NCBI GenBank assembly: GCA_937992195.1
Contig: CALKKV010000006.1
Span: 39,599 to 103,598, forward strand
Direction: 5' to 3'
DNA: 64,000 bases
Source: an uncultured Gammaproteobacteria bacterium
GTDB taxonomy: Bacteria; Pseudomonadota; Gammaproteobacteria; Arenicellales; Poriferihabitantaceae
This document shows, in pieces, positions 17,198 to 24,730 of this stretch. Each line of letters starts with the position of its first letter. The stretch's first letter is position 1. The position numbers and the translations under genes are program-made. The notes beneath the pieces are model-generated. The model saw only the letters and a program-made list of their open reading frames with translations. It had not been told where the DNA came from and did no database searches.

Positions 17198-18250
17198 TTA
17201 ATTAAAGGCATAGATTCTCGCCGGGTTATCGACGATTAACGTATCGACCTGCGATGTATCCAGTCCTCGCATTCTTAATCGCGGAACAACGTTGGTTATT
17301 AGATGATCGTAACCAAGTCCGCCATACGCATGGAGCCGATGCTTTGTAGCGACATCATGGGATAATAAAACCTGCTGCTCATAACCATGTTCAAAATGCC
17401 ACAAAATGACATCCATACGCTGGGCATCGGAAGGCATATCTACGTTGGGGTTCGGTGGATAATAAGAACTTTCATTACCAAATAAATCATATTCCAAATA
17501 ACAACCGCGATCTGCAAGCGCTCTTAACCAACCTCTTTCAAGACAGGTTCGGTCAATATGACAGATAATCGTACGACTTAAATCGCCCCCCGCTTTCTCA
17601 ATTTCGTCAACAATTTCGATGGGAGATTGGGGATCACGCCCCGGATGGATCATTAGCGCAGCGCCAGTTTCCAGCTGCGCAGTCACAGCAGCTTTAAGAC
17701 TCTTCTTTTCATTTTTTAACCACGGGTAAGTACAGCCAACTTCTCCTATTAACCCTGCACGCACGTCAGTATCTCCCACTCCGACCGTGATATCACGGAT
17801 AATCTCTTCAGCAATGGAATCTTCGCTCCGCGTGTCCATGTCTTCTGGATGGGTGTTACCGATGTAATACCCAGCGCCCATAATGATATTCATCCCGGTG
17901 ACCCGCGCGATGCGTGCTAGGGCATTCGGATCTCGGCCCAATCCAATATTGGTAGGATCAACAATCGTACGACCTCCGGCAGCGATAAAACGTTTTAACT
18001 CCGTAACCGCAAGCTCTTCATCTTTCAGCTCGACATTATCGAGATTTGACGTCCAGTTATATCCCACCCATCCCCGGTTCTCCAGGGTAATCTTTTGATG
18101 CGCCAATCCTTTTTGGCTCATTTCCTGCGGTTCGACATACATAAATGTGCCATCAATTAAAACATGATCGTGGGCAAGCGTTACACCGAGGTCTTTTGCT
18201 TCGACTAATCCAAGCACCGTTTGAGCCATTCCAGTGCGACTTTCATTCAT
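17198..18250 (-). CDS. Phosphotriesterase-family hydrolase (amidohydrolase superfamily, probable lactonase/amidase)
   Basis: A 350-residue binuclear-metal TIM barrel. The HxH pair is His27/His29 (LAHDHV), Glu170 (GLIGEVGC) stands where phosphotriesterase has a carboxylated Lys, and His202 (MIHPG), His231 (ICHID) and the Asp in LLSHDVATKH complete the site. The Glu-bridged subgroup includes PHP-like and lactonase-like members, most of which do not hydrolyse organophosphates. AAGGA 8 nt upstream supports the ATG at 18250. It sits 12 bp after RidA in the Rieske operon. An esterase, lactonase or amidase step on an oxidised intermediate is the likely role. Confidence 0.85.
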   Translation of the reverse strand: MNESRTGMAQTVLGLVEAKDLGVTLAHDHVLIDGTFMYVEPQEMSQKGLAHQKITLENRGWVGYNWTSNLDNVELKDEELAVTELKRFIAAGGRTIVDPTNIGLGRDPNALARIARVTGMNIIMGAGYYIGNTHPEDMDTRSEDSIAEEIIRDITVGVGDTDVRAGLIGEVGCTYPWLKNEKKSLKAAVTAQLETGAALMIHPGRDPQSPIEIVDEIEKAGGDLSRTIICHIDRTCLERGWLRALADRGCYLEYDLFGNESSYYPPNPNVDMPSDAQRMDVILWHFEHGYEQQVLLSHDVATKHRLHAYGGLGYDHLITNVVPRLRMRGLDTSQVDTLIVDNPARIYAFN

Positions 18251-18262
18251 AATTTGTATCCT

Positions 18263-18652
18263 TCAGGAAAGTACAGCGATAGCGCTAATTTCAACCAAAA
18301 GATCTTCGAATGCAAAATCAACACCGCCTACTACCGTTGCGCTGGGACCGGGATCACTAAAAACTTCAGCACGTGCATCGATTGCCGCTTGTCGATAACG
18401 AATATCACTGAGAAAGATATTTAACGAGACGACGTCATCCATTGTGCCGCCGGCTGCCGTTACAAAATCTTTTATATGTGTAAAACAAACACGACACTGC
18501 TCAAGTGCATCTCCCGCGCCGACCAAAGAACCATTGTCGTAGGCAATTTGACCTGAAATGAATACTTGATTGCCAATCTGGATGCACTGTGAGCCAACCC
18601 TCCCGTCCTCGGGTTCCGCTACATTGGGAAGTGTAATATTTTTTCTTGCCAT
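18263..18652 (-). CDS. RidA family protein (YjgF/YER057c/UK114)
   Basis: A 129-residue RidA-fold protein. The core motif GSQCIQIGNQVFISGQIAYDNG and the central DDVVSLNIFLSDIR are typical, while the C-terminal DLLVEISAIAVLS replaces the usual VEIEAIAA. The conserved Arg that deaminates enamines in true RidA (IRPxAR context) is not obvious here, so this is probably one of the catabolic paralog groups that act on a pathway-specific imine or enamine. Lies between the Rieske oxygenase and the PTE-like hydrolase genes of one operon, consistent with handling an imine released by oxidative N-demethylation or amine oxidation. Confidence 0.85.
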   Translation of the reverse strand: MARKNITLPNVAEPEDGRVGSQCIQIGNQVFISGQIAYDNGSLVGAGDALEQCRVCFTHIKDFVTAAGGTMDDVVSLNIFLSDIRYRQAAIDARAEVFSDPGPSATVVGGVDFAFEDLLVEISAIAVLS

Positions 18653-18710
18653 AATCTTATTGTCTTATTGTTAGTTTTTGCCGTTAGATTGCTATGCAAA
18701 TTGCTGGGCA

Positions 18711-19877
18711 CTAAGTATCTTCCGATTTATCTGTTCCGATAACATGATCCAAAACGTAGTTGGAAAACTCGTAAACCGTTTGCTCTTGTGTGGGTGAATA
18801 TCGACCGGGGCGCGCACTACGACCGACAATTCCGCGCTGTACAACTTCACAGATATCTTTATCTTCTTTTATAAACAATGCCATAGGGGGATAGTATTTA
18901 TCTTCCACTTCTTGTTCAAAGTTTTCTAGCGCAATGGTTTTCTCTGGAAAACAGCACCAGGTAACGATTCTCGTCCATTCAGGCCCTTCTGGAAAGTACT
19001 GGTGAAAGGTAATTCTATCGGGAGGAAGATTCATCAAAAGGTGTGGGTAGAACACCATAAAGTGTGTCCGCTCTCTGTCTTGCTCAGACAGCCCTTCGAT
19101 AAAGGGGAGCGTTTTATTTCTTGGCACATACAATCCATTTTCATTATCGCTGCTGTTGATTGCATACACACCTGGGACACCCTCCGGCTGAAAGACAGTG
19201 GACTTTGCACCGGGATAATAAGTATCCAAAGATTCTCTATGCACTGTAGGCACATGATAACCCTCTCTCGAATTTTCTACCCAGATTTTCCAGTTGGCGT
19301 TAAACCTGTTTTCCCATTTTTTTGTGACACGCATATCTTCCATTTTGTAATCCTTAAATCGTTCAGGCAGATTGGCGAGAGAATCTAATAATGACGCAGC
19401 GTTATCATCAAAATTTACAAACACAAAACCCGCCCAGGTTTCTGTCCGAAAGTTCGGAAGATTATGATCACTCTTTTTGAAGTTAAGGGCCTCTTCCATT
19501 CCCGGAGCACCAATCAATTCTCCTTTCAGCGAATACGACCAACTATGATAAGGACAGACCAGCACCTGACAGTTTCCAGACCCGGTGGCAAGTTCAGATG
19601 CACGATGTCGACACGATGCTGAAACCGTACGGATTACACCTTCACGATCCCTAAGCACAATCAATGGTTCTCCAGCAATATCGACGCGAACATAGTCGCC
19701 GCGATGTGGAATCTCTTCCACTCTGGTTACCAACAGCCAGCGTTTATGAAATATGGTCTCCATTTCCCTTTCATACCATTCGCGAGAGGTATACACCGAC
19801 GGCGGCAGAGGATGCGCTTCTTCAATAGGAAGCCGCGTCGTTAAATATTTTTCGGGCGAGAAAATTGAGTCAGCCAT
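18711..19877 (-). CDS. Rieske non-heme iron oxygenase alpha subunit, quaternary-amine type
   Basis: 388 residues from the ATG at 19877. Rieske cluster ligands: Cys89, His91 (CRH), Cys108, His111 (CPYH). Mononuclear iron His208 and His213 lie in EGYHVPTVH, and the Asp is near EDKDICEVVQRG. The bridging residue before the first His is Glu205 instead of the usual Asp, as in carnitine oxygenase CntA and related betaine oxygenases. No reductase gene is adjacent, so electrons must come from elsewhere. The ORF is open to 19943, but the extra 22 residues look non-coding, and a dyad symmetric element lies only 4 bp before that ATG. First gene of the operon, divergent from LysR. Predicted to demethylate or hydroxylate a betaine-like substrate. 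Confidence 0.87.
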   Translation of the reverse strand: MADSIFSPEKYLTTRLPIEEAHPLPPSVYTSREWYEREMETIFHKRWLLVTRVEEIPHRGDYVRVDIAGEPLIVLRDREGVIRTVSASCRHRASELATGSGNCQVLVCPYHSWSYSLKGELIGAPGMEEALNFKKSDHNLPNFRTETWAGFVFVNFDDNAASLLDSLANLPERFKDYKMEDMRVTKKWENRFNANWKIWVENSREGYHVPTVHRESLDTYYPGAKSTVFQPEGVPGVYAINSSDNENGLYVPRNKTLPFIEGLSEQDRERTHFMVFYPHLLMNLPPDRITFHQYFPEGPEWTRIVTWCCFPEKTIALENFEQEVEDKYYPPMALFIKEDKDICEVVQRGIVGRSARPGRYSPTQEQTVYEFSNYVLDHVIGTDKSEDT

Positions 19878-19946
19878 GGGGCAACGGTCAGAGTTTGCAA
19901 GTGAGTTCACTATATGTTGTTCGCTAGTTTGACTCAAAAACATAGA

Positions 19947-19965
19947 TTCAACATAATATGTTCAA
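19947..19965. promoter_or_regulatory. Dyad between Rieske operon and divergent LysR gene
   Basis: AACATA (19950-19955) and TATGTT (19957-19962) flank a single A. The symmetry extends outward to TT/AA with one mismatch pair, giving TTcAACATA-A-TATGTTcAA. It contains the T-N11-A form of LysR-type sites and lies 26 bp before the LysR start, the usual place for an autoregulatory and activating site. Confidence 0.5.
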
Positions 19966-19990
19966 AAATTAGACAGATAGGAGACGACAT

Positions 19991-20914
19991 ATGCGGCGCT
20001 ACGGTGTCCATCTTAATGCGCTAAGGGCGTTTGAAGCAGCTGCTCGTCTTTCAAGTTTTAGCCAGGCCGGCAATGAGCTCAATGTGAGTCACTCAACCAT
20101 AAGCCATCATATTAAGGGCCTGGAGCAAGAACTCGGCGTTAAATTATTTCTTCGAGAAAATCGACAGGTAACGGCTACCGCCGAAGCTGAGAAACTTTTC
20201 CATGTTCTGCAAAAATCCTTTGACGAAATTTCCGCTGCATTAGAAGAGTTTCCACGTAATCAAAGTCTGGAACCGATTAAGGTCACGGTAACGCCTTCAT
20301 TTGCGAATAAATGGCTGATTCCGCACCTCCGACGGTTTCGTAAAGCGCATCCTGAAATCGAAGTGCAAGTGAAACCATCACTGAAATTAAATGACTTTGT
20401 ATCGGAAAAACTGGATATCGGCGTAAGAACCGGACTTGGAAAATGGCCGGGACTCAGTTCTCAACACCTAATGTCAGTCACCATGACACCGCTTTGCTCA
20501 AGAAGTTATTTGGAGGAAAAAGGAGGCAAGATAACATTAGACACGATCAGCGAAAGCACACTTATTCATGCGGACGTTATTCCGGGAACCGGTATCGAAT
20601 CCGAATGGCAGGAATGGCTCTCTACGACTCGGATGAGTCACGTTGAACCTGAAAACAATCTGTCAGTGCAAGATCCAGGACTCGCGTTGCTAGCGGCGAA
20701 AGATGGATTAGGTATCGCCATGGGATATCTTGAGTTGGCTTCGGTTGAAATTGCAAAGGGAGAGCTTATTCAACTCTTCCCGACGGTTGTCAATCATCCC
20801 TGGTCATATTATGTCGTTACACCTGAGAACAATATAGGAGACATTCGGGTAACGACGTTTTGCGAATGGCTTAAGGACGAAGTCAGTAAACAGTTAGTAC
20901 CAACAAACAGCTAG
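19991..20914 (+). CDS. LysR-family transcriptional regulator (GcvA-like)
   Basis: A 307-residue LTTR. The N-terminal winged HTH has LNALRAFEAAARLSSFSQAG and NELNVSHSTISHHIKGLEQ, and the substrate-binding domain starts near residue 90. The HLNALRAFEAAA opening is that of the GcvA/AmpR branch. GGAG lies about 8 nt before the ATG. Divergently oriented from the Rieske/RidA/PTE/enolase operon with a shared dyad between them, so it most likely controls that operon in response to its substrate. Confidence 0.92.
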   Translation: MRRYGVHLNALRAFEAAARLSSFSQAGNELNVSHSTISHHIKGLEQELGVKLFLRENRQVTATAEAEKLFHVLQKSFDEISAALEEFPRNQSLEPIKVTVTPSFANKWLIPHLRRFRKAHPEIEVQVKPSLKLNDFVSEKLDIGVRTGLGKWPGLSSQHLMSVTMTPLCSRSYLEEKGGKITLDTISESTLIHADVIPGTGIESEWQEWLSTTRMSHVEPENNLSVQDPGLALLAAKDGLGIAMGYLELASVEIAKGELIQLFPTVVNHPWSYYVVTPENNIGDIRVTTFCEWLKDEVSKQLVPTNS

Positions 20915-21143
20915 TGTCCGATGGGTTTAAATCAGATTTCAGTTTTAAACACTAAACTTAAACACAGCAAAGCGGTTTGGAAAAACACAACGCAGAGTAA
21001 CTAACTCAGCGTATTAGCACCTAAAACGATAATCCTTTAATTGAATAAAATATGGTAGGTTAAAATTATCTCAGTTATCCACAGTTAGGGGCTTAGACAC
21101 TTTAATACGCACGCGATTCACCTGTCAAAGGAAAGATAAAATT

Positions 21144-21509
21144 ATGAATATTAAATCCATTTCGTTGATCACCGTACTCTTATTTTTTCACACAAGCATG
21201 GCTTGGGCACACCATGGCTGGGCCTGGACAACAGGTGGAAATATAGAACTGACGGGGATCATCACCTCTGCAAAATTAGGCAATCCTCACGGTGTATTAC
21301 AAGTAGATTTAGAAGGGCAACTCTGGCAAGTCGAAGTCGGACAACCTTGGCGCAATGAACAAGCTGAACTAAAAGACGGTGATCTTGCAGAGGGCATTGA
21401 AGTCAAAATCATCGGCGAGCCCTCGTCTAACATCGAAGACAAGCTGATGAAGGCGGAACGCATTTATATCGGAGACCAGGAATACAATCTCTATCCTAAT
21501 CGCGACTAG
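21144..21509 (+). CDS. Exported DUF6152-like protein
   Basis: A 121-residue protein with a signal peptide ending around MAWAHHGW. The mature part begins with the HHGWAW motif, then LTGIITSAKLGNPHGVLQVDLEGQLW. These are the hallmarks of DUF6152 periplasmic OB-like proteins (HHS/HHG start, conserved NPH). Function unknown. The N-terminal His pair could bind metal. The stop is 4 bp before the next gene, a membrane protein, so the two are likely translated together. Confidence 0.75.
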   Translation: MNIKSISLITVLLFFHTSMAWAHHGWAWTTGGNIELTGIITSAKLGNPHGVLQVDLEGQLWQVEVGQPWRNEQAELKDGDLAEGIEVKIIGEPSSNIEDKLMKAERIYIGDQEYNLYPNRD

Positions 21510-21513
21510 TGAA

Positions 21514-21984
21514 GTGGAAGGCATTCTGATTGGTCTCGAGACCGGGCCGGTTGCCGAATATCTTCGAAATGCCCGCTGGGGCTATGCCTTTCTCAATGCG
21601 TTGCATATTTTTGGTGTTGCGCTCCTTGTCGGCGCTACCATTCCCATCAACCTGCGTCTACTAGGCTTCTGGCCAACAACCCTTCGCTCCGATATCACTA
21701 GAGTGTTAGTACCGGTCGCCGCAATCGGAATGGGTATCGCAATTGCCGCAGGAGTTCTGCTATTTTCAGTGAGAGCGCAAGAATATGCTGATCTAAATAT
21801 TTTTCGCATCAAGATCCTGCTGGTTTTAATCGGTTCTATCGCTGCCGTATCACTACACTGGACGTTCGGTATGATTCTGGAAGGGTTAACGCGCGGTCGA
21901 CGTATCTGCCACGCATTAGTGTCTCTCCTTTGCTGGCCGGGAACACTGGTATTAGGCAGGCTTATTGCATTCGCAGATAGCTGA
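21514..21984 (+). CDS. Integral membrane protein, DUF6644-like
   Basis: A 156-residue protein with four predicted membrane helices: ALHIFGVALLVGATIPI, LVPVAAIGMGIAIAAGVLLF, IKILLVLIGSIAAVSL and a C-terminal one. The conserved His in NALHIFGVALLVG and in SLHWTF could ligate heme or metal. GTG start 4 bp after the DUF6152-like gene. The same pairing of a small exported HHG protein with a four-helix membrane protein is, to my recollection, common in proteobacteria. Role unknown. A strong terminator follows. Confidence 0.7.
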   Translation: MEGILIGLETGPVAEYLRNARWGYAFLNALHIFGVALLVGATIPINLRLLGFWPTTLRSDITRVLVPVAAIGMGIAIAAGVLLFSVRAQEYADLNIFRIKILLVLIGSIAAVSLHWTFGMILEGLTRGRRICHALVSLLCWPGTLVLGRLIAFADS

Positions 21985-21997
21985 CACAGGTTTATTA

Positions 21998-22033
21998 AAA
22001 GTAACACCCTGGTTGTGTTACTTTGCGTTTTTT
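21998..22033 (+). terminator. Bidirectional Rho-independent terminator
   Basis: AAAGTAACAC (21998-22007) and GTGTTACTTT (22015-22024) form a perfect 10-bp stem with a 7-nt loop, followed by GCG and six T (22028-22033). It ends the DUF6152/DUF6644 operon. In the other direction the stem is followed by TAATAAA and contains the stop codon of the convergent regulator gene, so it can serve both. Confidence 0.85.
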
Positions 22034-22557
22034 CTGCTACTGCGCAAGACCGTCTGAACTTTCGAACCTAACTTTAGAAGCTTCATTAGTGTTTCTGGGT
22101 CTAATCGCAACATTTCGTTTGACCAGCTGGACAACACCTGCATTAAGGCCAGTGTTTCCTGCACCCGTTTTTGCGCTTCTTTGTCCTCGTCAGCGAAATC
22201 AGGGCTATTGATACATTGTTCAAGCACATCAATAGTCGGGTCGAATTCCCGCCGCTTGCGCTCGCCTACTACTACGTTGAATAACTGCCAAACATCCGTT
22301 ATTGTTTCAAAATGGTCTCTGCGGTCTCCGAGCTCACGAACCACCTGGACGAGCTTCCAACTCTGCAGCTCCTTTAGGCTATTGCTGACGTTCGAGCGCG
22401 CAACTCCAAGAGATTCACTAATCTCCTCCGCATTCATCGGCCGCCCGACAATAAAGAGTAACGCGTGAATTTGTGCCACGGTGCGGTTTACGCCCCATGT
22501 CGTCCCCATCTCGCCCCAATGAAGGACAAATTGTTCTGCTACGGGCTTCAATTTCAT
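22018..22557 (-). CDS. GbsR/MarR-like transcriptional regulator
   Basis: A 179-residue protein with an N-terminal winged HTH. The recognition region PMNAEEISESLGVARSNVSNSLKELQSWKLVQVV, preceded by WGVNRTVAQIHALLFIVGRP, is characteristic of the GbsR branch of MarR-like repressors (COG1510). The C-terminal helices (about 110-170) would dimerise. The ORF extends upstream to 22671, but those residues cross both operators. The ATG at 22557 fits the family N-terminus and lies 7 bp after a near-consensus promoter, implying a leaderless mRNA. Divergent from two membrane protein genes, with shared palindromic operators. Confidence 0.85.
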   Translation of the reverse strand: MKLKPVAEQFVLHWGEMGTTWGVNRTVAQIHALLFIVGRPMNAEEISESLGVARSNVSNSLKELQSWKLVQVVRELGDRRDHFETITDVWQLFNVVVGERKRREFDPTIDVLEQCINSPDFADEDKEAQKRVQETLALMQVLSSWSNEMLRLDPETLMKLLKLGSKVQTVLRSSRKNAK

Positions 22558-22563
22558 CGAAAA

Positions 22564-22592
22564 ATGATATCCGCAACAGTTATTTCTGTCAA
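22564..22592 (-). promoter_or_regulatory. Sigma-70 promoter of the GbsR/MarR-like gene (leaderless)
   Basis: On the minus strand a consensus -35 TTGACA (22592-22587) is followed after exactly 17 nt by TATCAT (22569-22564). Transcription would begin about 7 nt further, at or next to the ATG (22557-22555). No Shine-Dalgarno sequence is present. The -35 box lies inside operator 1. Confidence 0.7.
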
Positions 22593-22609
22593 TACAGAAA
22601 TAACTGTTG
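22574..22609. promoter_or_regulatory. Operator 1: perfect 16-bp inverted repeat
   Basis: CAACAGTTATTTCTGT (22574-22589) and its exact complement ACAGAAATAACTGTTG (22594-22609) are separated by 4 nt (CAAT). The core TTTCTGT/ACAGAAA is shared with operator 2, whose centre lies 50 bp away. It overlaps the -35 regions of both divergent promoters, so bound regulator should repress both. Confidence 0.8.
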
Positions 22610-22635
22610 AAAAATAAGCATAATTTTATTATATT
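22607..22635 (+). promoter_or_regulatory. Sigma-70 promoter of the unknown membrane protein operon
   Basis: TTGAAA (22607-22612), a 17-nt spacer and TATATT (22630-22635). The start point would be near 22642, about 30 nt before the ATG at 22673. The -35 touches operator 1 and the -10 touches operator 2. Confidence 0.7.
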
Positions 22636-22649
22636 CTGTCTTGACAGAA
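22634..22649. promoter_or_regulatory. Operator 2: TTCTGTC-TT-GACAGAA
   Basis: A perfect 7-bp inverted repeat (22634-22640 and 22643-22649) with the same TTCTGT/ACAGAA half-sites as operator 1. It covers the -10 and start point of the rightward promoter. Centre-to-centre distance of about 50 bp from operator 1 puts the sites on nearly the same helix face. Confidence 0.7.
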
Positions 22650-22672
22650 ACAACTGATACGAAGGAAACAAA

Positions 22673-23038
22673 ATGATTATCGAAGCTACCTATCTGCTCT
22701 ATCTCATTCTCAGCATCGCAATCACCGTTTGGGTTGGCAATACACTTAGTAAAAATGGGCTTGTTTTCCTAATGAGCAGTTTCAACAACAAAAAAGAACT
22801 GGTTGAAGCCATCACCCACATGCTTCTGGTTGGTTTTTATCTAATTAATATCGGATTTGTCGCGCTCGCGTTAAGGCATGGAAGCAAACCATCTGATTTA
22901 CAAACATCAATTGAATATGTCAGCACCAAAGTTGGTTTAGTCCTTCTGGTTCTTGGCGCTATGCATCTGTTCATTATGCTTTTGATCAATAAATTTCGAA
23001 AAATTGTCGAAGATGGCACAGAACATGACGAGAAATAG
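22673..23038 (+). CDS. Small integral membrane protein of unknown function
   Basis: 121 residues with three clear membrane segments: about 6-30, 49-67 and 83-105. The loop between the first two contains the polar stretch SSFNNKKELVEA, and the C-terminus is charged (NKFRKIVEDGTEHDEK). AAGGA is 7 nt before the ATG. No family recognised. It is the first gene behind the operator-controlled promoter and overlaps the next gene, so the two proteins probably work together in the inner membrane, under the GbsR/MarR-like regulator. Confidence 0.75.
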   Translation: MIIEATYLLYLILSIAITVWVGNTLSKNGLVFLMSSFNNKKELVEAITHMLLVGFYLINIGFVALALRHGSKPSDLQTSIEYVSTKVGLVLLVLGAMHLFIMLLINKFRKIVEDGTEHDEK

Positions 23039-23696
23039 TCGACCTCCAAACATACCAAAACCGATGGCGGCATTTGCTGCCATCACAACTGTAGTGATTA
23101 TCAGCTTTCTCGTATTGCTTTTGGTGACACAGCTAAATGAAATACAACGTGTCGCGAGGGAACCCAGTAGTTCAGAACTACTATCACGTAAAGAGTCAGA
23201 ATTAAAAACTCCAACCATAAAACCGAAATCCATTCCAAAGCAAAAGTGGAATAAGCCTGTAGTGATAGAACCAGCCCCTTTCGAAGAAGAGATCGGAATC
23301 TATAATTTGGTCAACATCGAGGAAACGAATCGAGAAAACACTAGGGCAGCAAAATTTGTTGCCGAGTTAATACCCAGGCTAAATATAGTGAAAACATCAG
23401 TCTCTGAAAATCTGGTATCCACTTTACAGTTTCCGCGAAATCTGAAAGAAATCGGGCTTGACCGAAAAGATATTGGCGATAAAAACAATATATCGCATAT
23501 ATTTTTCTATCACTACACGGTTTTAATAATATTAAATCATGATCTATATGATGAACCCCACTGGCTGGCTTTCACCGCCACACCAATGAACAGAGGGGCA
23601 AGCTGGCAATGCCGAACTTCATTGCTGAATAGCGCTTATATTCCACCGGAATGCAAGAACCAGAAAATGCCACCGAATATTTATAAATTAGATTAG
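23025..23696 (+). CDS. Single-pass membrane-anchored protein of unknown function
   Basis: About 223 residues from the ATG at 23025, which overlaps the previous gene by 14 bp. An in-frame start at 23004 is also possible. A short basic N-terminus is followed by one membrane helix (AAITTVVIISFLVLLLV), then a Lys/Pro-rich linker and a globular periplasmic domain with two Cys (SWQCRTS, PPECKNQ) near the C-terminus that may pair. No known domain is recognised. Its codon use and AT content resemble the preceding small membrane gene. Partner of that protein in the operator-controlled operon. Confidence 0.65.
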   Translation: MTRNSRPPNIPKPMAAFAAITTVVIISFLVLLLVTQLNEIQRVAREPSSSELLSRKESELKTPTIKPKSIPKQKWNKPVVIEPAPFEEEIGIYNLVNIEETNRENTRAAKFVAELIPRLNIVKTSVSENLVSTLQFPRNLKEIGLDRKDIGDKNNISHIFFYHYTVLIILNHDLYDEPHWLAFTATPMNRGASWQCRTSLLNSAYIPPECKNQKMPPNIYKLD

Positions 23697-23792
23697 AGTA
23701 AGGGTTGGACATTTTCAAATTGAACCCTTGGTTCTTAGACTCAAGAAATAAAGGGATTTAACGTACTTCTTTCAAACCCACTCGAGGATCTT

Positions 23793-24521
23793 GTGTTGGA
23801 AATTAGCGCCGAAGCTCTAAATGTCGCTCTCGCTAATAGCGCTGTATTGCTGGCAGCTATAGTACAAACATCAACCGGGATGGGATTTGCGATGATTGCT
23901 GCGCCATTGCTTGCGATCATCAGCATTGAATTCGTACCTGGCCCAATGCTTGTGGCAAACCTTTGTCTGTCCACGTTAATGCTAAGAGAAGGCAGATCGG
24001 ACATTGTTAAAAGCGAAGTCAAAGTTCTTTTACCGGCAATCGTTGTTGGCACAGTTCTAGCTGCTGCCCTGCTTTCACAGGTGTCAGCAGATTTCTTTAA
24101 GTTAATTTTTGCAGTAATAATACTGCTAGCAGTCGCCATCTCGCTTTCTATAAAAACACCGGAGCTCTCACTCTCGACGCTATCGATTGGCGGAATGATG
24201 GCTGGATTGATGGGTACCACTTCCGGCATATCAGGCCCTCCGATGGCCGTGCTTTATCAAAAAGAAGATATCTTCAAAACTCGTGCCACCTTATCGTTGG
24301 TCTTCTCTTTTTCTTATTTCGCTTCGCTTATAGCGTTGGCCTTTGCAGACTTGTTCTCTATGGCTCTTGCTATCAAAGGCTTCTTAATGCTGCCCGGGTT
24401 GCTAATAGGATTTATCGTTGCCAAATACGTGAGAGCCTGGCTATCACAATCATTGGCGCGTGTTCTAATGCTATCGATTGCCTCATTCAGTGCATTTTTA
24501 CTCTTATATAAAACACTATAG
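23793..24521 (+). CDS. TSUP-family permease (TauE/SafE-like)
   Basis: A 242-residue membrane protein with about eight helices in two repeats. NSAVLLAAIVQTSTGMGFAMIAAPLLA and AGLMGTTSGISGPPMAVLYQ are the characteristic repeat motifs of sulfite/organosulfonate exporters (TauE). GTG start, with GAGG 5 nt upstream. Members export sulfite, sulfoacetate or similar anions, or take up organic anions. It precedes the TRAP transporter by 210 bp and may be separately transcribed. Substrate unknown. Confidence 0.87.
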   Translation: MLEISAEALNVALANSAVLLAAIVQTSTGMGFAMIAAPLLAIISIEFVPGPMLVANLCLSTLMLREGRSDIVKSEVKVLLPAIVVGTVLAAALLSQVSADFFKLIFAVIILLAVAISLSIKTPELSLSTLSIGGMMAGLMGTTSGISGPPMAVLYQKEDIFKTRATLSLVFSFSYFASLIALAFADLFSMALAIKGFLMLPGLLIGFIVAKYVRAWLSQSLARVLMLSIASFSAFLLLYKTL

Positions 24522-24730
24522 GGAATCTCTCTAACATACTCTTAAAAAGTATATGAAGAAGCGCTTTGTTACTCTGCTCCGTCGCCCGTGTTTTTCAGTT
24601 GAAATACACAATGAGGAAATAGTTTATTGACAGAAATCGCTTGAATACATCATATTGTGGTTATTATTCCACAACAAGAGGCAGTCCGCCGACAAGACAA
24701 ATACCACTTAACTATCACGAGGACAACGCA

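Noticed and set aside
22558..22671. Longer form of the GbsR/MarR-like protein
   Set aside because: It would translate through both operators and promoters and has no similarity to the family N-terminus.
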